Notes under the pieces: model-generated
What the model was told of the DNA's origin: nothing
The model's database searches: none
Seen by the model: the letters and a program-made list of their open reading frames with translations, nothing else
Made by a program: the position numbers and the translations under genes
Assembly (NCBI GenBank): GCA_003116875.1
Contig: BCKT01000008.1
Span: 952,322 to 1,016,321 of the forward strand
Direction: 5' to 3'
Source: Takashimella koratensis
Lineage: Eukaryota; Basidiomycota; Tremellomycetes; Trichosporonales; Tetragoniomycetaceae
DNA length: 64,000 nucleotides
In this document: one piece after another, positions 56,771 through 64,000 of the stretch
Layout of the letters: each line of letters starts with the position of its first letter
How positions within the stretch are numbered: position 1 is the stretch's first letter

Positions 56771-57127
56771 TAATTGCAGTACTCAGTAATCCTCACCATC
56801 ACGTACTACTCGCATCCTTTATTTCATTGGTTCATCACAACATATTGCATGGATATGCTTTTCAGCAGGTCTTTAAATCAAGGGCGACAATCTGGGATCA
56901 ACTGGAAGCCTCATCTCATCCATGATCCTGTCATAAGCTTTCCCCTCTGCACCTGCAAAGATGCAATCCGGTGAAAGTGACCAACGAAAAAGCCATACCT
57001 AGTCTTTCATTCAATGCCATGCATTCTCCAAGCATTAGAAACCTCTGCTCGGCTGTAGCCTCTGGGACCACCTCATCAACACTGCAGTCAACTTAATGAA
57101 TGGTCAATCGACCGACGACGGCTTGGA
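56771..57127. other. convergent intergenic region
   Basis: 3' flanks of the FAD oxidase and of the first small orphan. Nothing recognised. Confidence 0.5.
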
Positions 57128-57529
57128 CTATCCAGTCGGATCGACGCGATTGAGGGCTTTGAAACGGCCGTCCCAGGAGGTCGCGTCAGTCCCGGAAAAG
57201 ACCCATTCGTACCTCTTGTTGAGCTCCAAGGGTTGGTCATTGTTCAGGCCTACCGCAACTTCAGATACACCGGTGTACTGTTCAGTCTTGTGACCGGAAA
57301 GTATGCTCAGAATCCCATGGTCTGGATCTTTGCTTACTTCCACCCTCGCTTGGTTTTCGTCGGCCGAAGAAAGGAGAGTTGAGACAACCTTGATTCTGAG
57401 AGTTGAGTTGCTCGTTGTCATCATGGTGGATCCAATGATCAAACCGGGCTGCGAGGTGCTTGTTTGAAGCTCCCAATATGTGTGGCTTTCACCGTTGATC
57501 AAGGGTGTGAAGTTCGAGGGTTCAGCCAT
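57128..57529 (-). CDS. small single-exon orphan protein 1
   Basis: An intronless frame of 133 residues beginning at 'MAEPSNFTPLINGESHTYWE'. Upstream in-frame codons start only with GTG, so the ATG at 57529 is preferred. It has alternating hydrophobic strands ('LIIGSTMMTTSNSTLRIKVV', 'YTGVSEVAVGLNN') and no Cys or signal peptide, suggesting a small beta-rich cytosolic protein. The TATAAA at 57651-57646 lies 117 bases upstream. No family recognised. The end pattern PLExxKxY followed by an aromatic stretch resembles the second orphan. Confidence 0.55.
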   Translation of the reverse strand: MAEPSNFTPLINGESHTYWELQTSTSQPGLIIGSTMMTTSNSTLRIKVVSTLLSSADENQARVEVSKDPDHGILSILSGHKTEQYTGVSEVAVGLNNDQPLELNKRYEWVFSGTDATSWDGRFKALNRVDPTG

Positions 57530-57645
57530 TGCCAGCGTTGTTCGGTTCGGAGAGGCTTCAGATATTTGATGTATAGTAGCGCGAAGTAGTGAGCGATAGA
57601 GAGAGTCCACTGCTTGACATCAACCCTCACGGAAACCGACGGCTC

Positions 57646-57651
57646 TTTATA
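57646..57651 (-). promoter_or_regulatory. TATA box of small orphan 1
   Basis: TATAAAGAG on the minus strand, 117 bases before the ATG. Confidence 0.5.
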
Positions 57652-57726
57652 CGCTGACCAAAACAAAGGTTGGCGCTCAAGTGTTCGCGGCGCATTATTG
57701 CTCTTTTCAAGTCTACCCCGGCAACG

Positions 57727-57784
57727 AGCTGCACTCTTTCTCTCTCTCTCTTTTTCTCTCTCTTTCGCTCTCTCTTTCTCTGCC
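57727..57784. repeat. CT-rich low-complexity tract
   Basis: Imperfect CT/TTTCTC repeat about 75-135 bases upstream of the TATA box of orphan 1; a GA tract on that gene's strand, reminiscent of promoter GA elements. Confidence 0.75.
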
Positions 57785-58332
57785 TGATTTGTAGCGAGAA
57801 AGTGTTACCTCTTTTCTAGTGAAAAGAAGCCCACACACAACAACTTGTCAACGAGTAGAAAGGATGGCATGAAAAGCCGGTTGTTTGGGAGAAAGCATCT
57901 CACCGTCCGGCCAGTCCAGACCGGTTGCCTGACAAATGGTTGACCAACGAATTAAAGGAAACACACACCTCGCCTCCCACGCTTCTCGGGGTAAAACACA
58001 AGGGTGGAGCTTCGGACAAATTCGCATCCGTCGCTGCATCAGCTTTATCTGACACTTGACTCACTAGGTGACGCTCGAAACCAATCACTATATGTTGCTG
58101 TGAGACTCGCCTGACCTACTCTGCGACGATGAATTGATTCTAGGCTACAGCGTGAACCAAGTTTGTTCACGCTCCACAGGCATCGGTCTCTCACTTGCTG
58201 CTTATTTAATGGCTGGCGTTAGATAAATGGTCGATGAAACACAGGTCGCAACCACAAATTCTCATGCTCGAAAGTGGTGCACGCGTGAGAAACAAATAGA
58301 CTCACACAGGAGCAGCTGCGTTGTCAGAGAAT

Positions 58333-58845
58333 CTACTCCACCTGAGAAACAAAAAGCAGAGCGTTCCACCTATCCATGGTTTTGGGATAGAGGTGTGTGC
58401 ATCTCGATGTGCGGCTAGTTACTGCTTCAGATAGAGCCCAGCAATTTGGAGGATGGTAAGAAATATTGTGAGAGTGAGTAGGAATGGGGCACAACAGCAG
58501 CTCTAGGTCGCTTCGCTGCATGGTTACGGATTGCTTAGCCTCAGAGATGCCTTGAGTGGTGTCCTGTTCTCGATGCGAAACTAGAGTTTGCTGATCCCCG
58601 AGTTTCGTGACCATCGCCTCGCTCAAAATATTCCGACCAGAGCTGCTTGCTCCCTCTCGAAACTCCGAGTAACTTTGACTGGTACCGTCTGGGATTGACC
58701 CCGTGTAAGTGGGAATAGCGAAAAAAAGGTGATCATCAAGATAATCTGATCTATGATCAGTAGAAATAATGACGCCAGATCCTAATGTGGAAGAGTGTTG
58801 CAGGTAACAGACAAAAAGACCAGGCTGTTCTCCTACATATAGCAA
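58333..58845 (-). other. open frame, possible gene remnant
   Basis: A frame of about 170 codons free of stops on the minus strand, opening with TTG rather than ATG ('DDHLFFAIPTYTGSIPDG', 'SYSEFREGASSSGRN'). The second half is less protein-like. It might be an exon of an unrecognised gene or a decayed orphan. Confidence 0.2.
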
Positions 58846-59357
58846 TTAGAGAATGCCAAGGATTCAGCGAGGCGGTCGCAATCAATGCCAAAAAAGACCA
58901 TAACAAGATACCTGAGCTCGAACTTGTACTAAAGGGAAGTCGCTCGCATACCATTCGCCATCCGGTCTTCTAGCCTGAGGCCGCTGAAAAGTGCATTTAG
59001 AGACGTTTGTGCGCGGAGAGAAGGCCGAAAAGGAAATTCGATTTGCGCACAACCAAGGCGACAGTATGGTGGGGCTCGACCGAGTAGCGATAAGCAGTCG
59101 AAGTGAGAGTTGACGCGTGTTCTAATTAAGCTCGGCGCGTTCATGGCGGCGACGATAAATCGGCCCCACTCAGTGCATGTCATATCGTTGGAACTATCTT
59201 GTAAGGTACTATTCTCCCAACTCCCCCAGGTCTCTTCCTTCATCAGTCATCGGTTCACCGATCATCCAGATATAATTTCTTTCCACTGTGCATCGACCAC
59301 GTACGCGCATGAGTCGCCGCGCCCTTTGGTCGGTTGTTCTGCGGATGTGAGACCGGT

Positions 59358-59786
59358 TCATGAGGTGATGTTACTGGCGTTGGAGCCAGAGAGTACTGAA
59401 GTGGAGGGCGAAAGCTTGTCGAACGACTTCAGTATGAAAGATCCGAGATCACCCCCTTCTGCTTTCCCATAATTCTTAAAGGGTTCGAGAGGCTTCCCAT
59501 CATTTAGCATTTTCAAGACATGTGGTAACTCGTCGCTTTTACAAGGGTCCCGGTAGAGTTTCTTGAATTCATCGGGTATTGCCTCTTCAAAACACTCCTG
59601 TGCGGAAGCTTCGTCTTTCTGACCGGTCAATGCCATAAAGGTGTATTGGACTTTTTTGTCTGGACGCACCACGACAAAAGCGTGGCTATAAGTGCCAGTA
59701 CTTGCTTCAAAATAGCAATACGAATAGACTTCTCCCTCGCTATAGTTGGACAAAGCGGAGGGACTAAAGACATCCTCAGAAGACAT
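59358..59786 (-). CDS. small single-exon orphan protein 2
   Basis: An intronless frame of 142 residues starting 'MSSEDVFSPSALSNYSEGEV'. Aromatic-rich beta-like stretch ('YSYCYFEASTGTYSHAFVVV', 'VQYTFMALTGQ'), a charged helix ('AQECFEEAIPDEFKKLYRD') and a Ser-rich tail. TATATAAG on the minus strand at 59916-59909 lies about 125 bases upstream, almost the same spacing as orphan 1. No known domain recognised. Possibly a distant paralogue of orphan 1. Confidence 0.55.
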   Translation of the reverse strand: MSSEDVFSPSALSNYSEGEVYSYCYFEASTGTYSHAFVVVRPDKKVQYTFMALTGQKDEASAQECFEEAIPDEFKKLYRDPCKSDELPHVLKMLNDGKPLEPFKNYGKAEGGDLGSFILKSFDKLSPSTSVLSGSNASNITS

Positions 59787-59908
59787 CGCGACAAAGTTCA
59801 GATTTGAATGTTGTGATATGCAATGGTCAACTGTTGAGGGGATGATGATTGTATGATGATTGTTGGTTTGTTAGAGAAAGACAAAAACCAAAACTATTGG
59901 CTGCCTGT

Positions 59909-59916
59909 CTTATATA
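59909..59916 (-). promoter_or_regulatory. TATA box of small orphan 2
   Basis: TATATAAG on the minus strand, about 125 bases before the ATG. Confidence 0.5.
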
Positions 59917-60729
59917 GCGCCTATCCCACCACCTGCCATAGCACGATTGGTGTTGCGCGGGAGCCGACATGGTGGTGCACAATGACGTCAAGGCGTCGTT
60001 CCCTTTCACTAAATTTCGTCCACCGCATTTCGAAGGCCCAGTCTTGGACTCAAAAGAGTACATCGGGAGGTTGCAGCGGGGAAAGAAAGAGCAGACAAGC
60101 GGTTTGGAGGCAACCCGGCGAAAAGCACCAAGAAATCGCGGTGACCGGTGTTAGAGGGTTCAAAATGAAACACCTACTATCAGACCCCGAGGTGGACATA
60201 GACTACTCACAGTGCTGTACTTGAGCAAAGGCGTTAAAAGTACATATTTGGTCAACCCTCGGCGAAGGCATAGGATGTCAAGGAGATGGCCAACGTGACC
60301 CCGAGCCGTCGGAAGCGAAATGCGAGTGGAGGGGCAAGGCATTTGAGCTGGGACGGAGCGGACTCTAAATTAGCCCGAAAGTCGCGGCCACAAATGGATC
60401 AGAGTACTGTAGAAGACCTTCTATCTGAGGCCGAGTTGGGATGAACAATGTGTGAGTCGGCCGTAGAGCCGGACGGCCGATATGAGCTCGGTATCGCAGA
60501 GAGCCACACACCCAAAACATGCTAAGTGCAGTTACAAAAAAGAACTAAACGACATCGCCCGCGTGGCGCGTCGGAGATCTGAATCGGGGTCTGGCCATTG
60601 ACCATTGCAAGGTATCATTGACCGTCCTCCATTTAGTCAGTCGACCATCCATCCATCCCTCGACCCGACCCCTCATCCCCCCTTCTCTTCCACCCATTTC
60701 CTCATCCCTCGATCCGACCCCCACTCGTC
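59917..60729. other. divergent intergenic region upstream of GCS1
   Basis: About 800 bases with no supported gene. A CATCCATCC-rich, C-rich leader directly precedes the GCS1 start. Confidence 0.45.
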
Positions 60730-62206
60730 ATGGCGGAGATCTACCAGAAGAAAGAGCTGCTCACTCTCATGGGCCAAGGAGCGAACAAGCGTGAGTCGCG
60801 CCGTGGTCTCGGTATTGTCCTTCCCGACCCAACACTGACCGACCCCGTCTTCCCTCCTCAGTCTGCGTGGACTGTAACGCCCCGTCTCCGCAATGGGCGA
60901 GCGTATCGTACGGCACTTTCATCTGCCTCGAGTGCTCTGGTGTCCACCGCGGTAAGTCCAACTCCCACAGTCCAAGCTCCACTCCCGTCCCCTCCCGTCC
61001 TTCCTTCGTTCTTCGCACTGATCGTACCCCGTGTGCCTACCCACTTCCACAGGCTTCGGCGTGCACATCTCGTTTGTTCGGAGTATCACGATGGACAAAT
61101 GGTCCGAGGACCAGTTGAAGAAGATGCGTCTTGGCGGGAACGAAAAATTCAAAGCGTTCATGGAGAATTATGGGCCAGGTGGGGGTTACACCAAGTCGCA
61201 GGGGATGGTAGAGAAGTACAACTCGTGGGCGGCGTCTCAATACCGCGAAAAGGTAAGTGCCGCGAGATCGTTCGAGCATGATGTTTGCTTCGTAGTTGAT
61301 ATTGACGCTTGGTTACAGCTCGCCGCAGACTGCGCCGACCCGCCCCAGGCTTGGTCGCCGTCCGCTGCACCCGCGCAGGACCCGTCGCGACCCTCGTCTG
61401 CCCAGGCGACGCGCAAGTCTCGCGCCGGTGGGTCGGGGATCAACATCCCGTCCAGCCTCTCGCAGGGGTACGACTCGGCGCCTAACACTGGTGGCTCTGG
61501 CCACGAGGCGTTCTTCGAGCGTATGGGCAACGCGAACGCCCAGCGACCCGAGGACCTCCCTCCTTCCCAAGGTGGGCGTTACGGCGGGTTTGGGAACACT
61601 CCCGAGCCAACTTCCTCCTCCTCCTCGGCGCACCCGTCGCACTACCTGTCCTCGCACAGCGCTCCGACGCTCGACGAGCTGCAGAAGAACCCGCTCGGCG
61701 CGCTGTCCAAGGGCTGGGGGCTTTTCTCCTCCGCTGTCGCCGACGCCGCGCGCGAGGTGAACAAGTCCGTCGTCCAGCCGGGAATGTCGCGTGCGCAAGA
61801 GGCGTACGAGGGCCAGTCAGGCGATGAGTTCCGCAAGTACCTGAGCAGCGCGACGACGGGCGCCCGCGGTGCCGCCGGGTGGATGAGCGAGCGCGCCAAC
61901 GAAGGCTGGGGATCGATCAACGAGGTCGCCAAGACCCGCGGTGGGATCGATCTCAATGAACAGCTTGGTAAACTTGGGATCGCCGGAAGCAGCACGGGGG
62001 CGAGGGGCGCAGGAGGGTACGATGGGTATGGGTACAATACGCTTGAGAGGGCGGAAGGGGGCGATTTGACCCCGCATGGTGAAGCACCAAAGGACGACGC
62101 GTTCTTCGATTCCTGGGACGATAAGCCGGCTGCGTCCAAGGCCCCACCGCCCGCCGCCAAGCCAAAGGCCAAGGGATGGGAGGAGGACGAGTGGAAGGAC
62201 TTTTAG
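60730..62206 (+). CDS. GCS1: GCS1-type ArfGAP (ArfGAP1 family)
   Basis: GTPase-activating protein for Arf1 in Golgi-ER and post-Golgi COPI traffic. Exons 60730-60790, 60862-60951, 61053-61252, 61319-62206 (412 aa). The ArfGAP zinc finger is complete at residues about 22-45, '[20 protein letters not shown]' then 'CLEC', with C-x2-C-x16-C-x2-C spacing. It is followed by '[16 protein letters not shown]' with the catalytic arginine and '[18 protein letters not shown]'. The C-terminal half is Ser/Gly-rich with amphipathic segments ('[20 protein letters not shown]', '[19 protein letters not shown]'), resembling the ALPS-like membrane-curvature sensors of ArfGAP1, and ends in acidic/Trp 'WEEDEWKDF', typical of the family's coat-binding tail. 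Confidence 0.94.
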
Positions 62207-62622
62207 ATGAAGTAAGGCGTGGACGCTGCTGCGTAGACCGTTAGTAGACGAATGAGTGGGTTAGTAACCCGCCGCAACGCAAATGAGGGAGGGTACAAAG
62301 GTGTAGAGCAAGTCTAAAATTACGCATGGGCCAAGTCGTTCTATCTCTTTCTTTCTTAACCTAACTTAACTTCATCATCTCAGCCGTTGCTATCTGTTTG
62401 TTTCGCGCTTCTCTTGGCTCTTTTGGCAATGATTTGAGAGTGGATAAGTGCCATGCATGAGCTTTGCTTGAGCAGACCATCTAGCGTCCACATGCGAACC
62501 GTGACTTGAGGATATAATCGTCCAACGCTACGTCTACATCTAATCTAGCCCGTTCACTTCTTCCACCTTCCTGCCTCTCCTCTCCCCTTCACACTTTATA
62601 CTTGACCCAGCACGCCCGAGCT
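62207..62622. other. convergent intergenic region
   Basis: 3' flanks of GCS1 and COQ1. No gene recognised. Confidence 0.5.
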
Positions 62623-64000
62623 CTACTTGACACGATCGACGACCTTGATCGTCAAATCCACGAGAGCGCTTCTCGCCGGACTCTCAGGAAGCGTCTCCAC
62701 CAACCGCCTTGCTTCATTCGCAAAGCTGCTCGCGAGCTCGGCGGTCCTTTGTAGACCCTGGCTCCGACCCACGAGCTCTCGCGCGACCTCGACGTCACCC
62801 GGTCCCGTAAATTTGCGCAGGATGAGTGGACCCAATGAAGGGTGCTCTTCCCATGCGAAAAGGGCGGGCGCGGTAGCGAGGCCCAATCGTAGGTCGGCGC
62901 CAGACCCAGGCTTGCCCAGTTGCGCAGAGTTGGAGTAGTCGAGCATGTCGTCCACAAGCTGAAAGTATCAGTACAGTTGATAAGTTTCCGATAGGCGAGC
63001 GAGCATTAACTGTACTCACCTGGAATGCAATCCCGAGGTTGCGACCATATCCGTACGCCACATCCTTGACCCACGCGCCCTGGCCATTGATCAGACCGCA
63101 GCCGCCAAGGGTCACCGCCGCCCTTGCGCTCTTAGCCATCAGACTCGCCGTTTTGAGATACGTCTTTCGCATGTAATCCTCAAACCCTTTCTTCGTTGGT
63201 TCCCGCTCTGGCTCGGCCATCGCTCGTAGCTGCATCACCTCTCCCTCCACAAGGTTGGCGATAACGGTCGCGAGCAGCTCGACAACCTCTCGGGAGCCCA
63301 AGCGAGCGAGCGCAACCGACGCGCGACCGAGCAAGAAGTCACCTGAGAGAATGGAAAGTTTGTTGCCGAACGCCGAAGGGGCGGAGGGGGCGCCACGACG
63401 CATGTCCGAGGCATCGATGACGTCGTCGTGCAACAACGAAGCGACATGGATCATCTCGGTGATGCTGGCAAGCCGCCGTTGGGTGGGCAAGATGGATGGA
63501 GAAGTCGGAGAGGAGGGAGTGGTGGTGGGGAGAGGTTTCTCGAATGACGAGACGTCGGAAGCGGATCGGGATGGAGGAGTGGTGAAGAGCGATGAAGGTG
63601 CAGATGGTTCTCGATCTTGATGTAATCGAAATGGTTCGGCAAAGATCATTTCCCCGTTCTCTTCACCCATGATCTCGGGGTTCCAGTCATTCAAAACCCC
63701 TCCCGAGCTCGTCAGCGCGTCATCGATCCCGCCCCTGCCTCCGCGCGCATGTACCTCCGCCTCGCCTGATACCCGGTCCCAACCAGCTCCAGCGAGCCCG
63801 TTCGTCGCTTGGCTCATAAGCAGCACAAGAAGCGGTCGCAGGTGTTTTCCCTCGGTACCAAAGTAGTACTTGGCGACGGTATCGAGAGAAGGGTGGGAGG
63901 AACCGAGCATCCGGAATAGACTGTCTTTGAGGTTACCGATTTCAGAGGTGATCGCTGCGAGCGGGTCGTATTCGAGTGACGAGAGGGAAGGGCCGCCAGC
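62623..64000 (-). CDS. COQ1: COQ1 trans-polyprenyl diphosphate synthase, 5' partial
   Basis: Makes the polyprenyl tail of ubiquinone in the mitochondrion. Exons in the window: 63020-64000 (open to the right edge, phase 0) and 62623-62958, 439 codons with the stop. Prenyl synthase motifs: 'GKHLRPLLVLLMSQA', the first aspartate-rich motif 'SLLHDDVIDASDMRRGAPS', 'NKLSILSGDFLLGRASVAL', 'KTYLKTASLMAKSARAAV' and the second aspartate-rich motif 'AFQLVDDMLDY', split by the intron just after FQ. A low-complexity insert of about 85 residues rich in Ser/Pro/Thr separates the first helical region from the first Asp-rich motif. The transit peptide and start lie outside the window. Confidence 0.94.

Larger units (their letters stand above)
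57530..59357. other. 1.8 kb region between the two small orphans
   Basis: Contains the TATA element and a pyrimidine-rich (CT/TTT) tract at about 57727-57784 upstream of orphan 1, and one open minus-strand frame (58333-58845) without an ATG. Overall lower GC than the flanking genes. No confident gene. Confidence 0.45.

Overview
This is fungal nuclear DNA, almost certainly from a basidiomycete. The genes are rich in short GT-AG introns (many 32-60 nt, with CTGAC or CTAAC branch-point-like sequences just before the acceptor). They include histone H4, two mitochondrial complex I subunits and several nucleolar ribosome-biogenesis factors. The gene style resembles Tremellomycetes, but that placement is inference. 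Exon chains were built by hand from splice motifs, reading-frame phase and family conservation; every complete chain sums to a multiple of three.

Layout. 1-4936: UTP10 (minus, 3' end off the left edge). 5159-10873: a tandem array of three related PA-clan (trypsin-like) protease genes, two intact and one clearly decayed. 10945-20465: PSO2/SNM1 nuclease, an F-box protein, a GNAT acetyltransferase and NDUFS8. 20787-30302: a PXA-domain protein, histone H4, NDUFA13 and the WD40/RING protein RTC1/WDR24. 30512-41602: LIN1/CD2BP2 (GYF domain), V-ATPase V0 subunit f, NOC1/MAK21, an orphan Tyr/Trp-rich 54-residue protein and KRI1. 42328-43515: a single-exon orphan. 44530-56770: two divergent pairs that look like a nitrogen-catabolic cluster, namely a Dal5-family permease with 5-oxoprolinase, then a Zn2Cys6 regulator with an FAD amino-acid oxidase. 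57128-59786: two small single-exon orphans. 60730-64000: ArfGAP GCS1 and the polyprenyl diphosphate synthase COQ1, cut by the right edge.

Themes. Three genes (UTP10, NOC1, KRI1) serve ribosome assembly. NDUFS8, NDUFA13 and COQ1 serve the respiratory chain, and the two complex I promoters share an AGCCAATCA box. The most interesting accessory parts are the protease array with a freshly readable pseudogene and the permease/oxoprolinase/regulator/oxidase block. There are also several splicing curiosities: 32-39 nt introns, GC-AG introns, an 18-nt exon, and a stop-free intron inside a catalytic motif. The base at 16354 and at 16361 is N, inside a poly-C tract in an intron.
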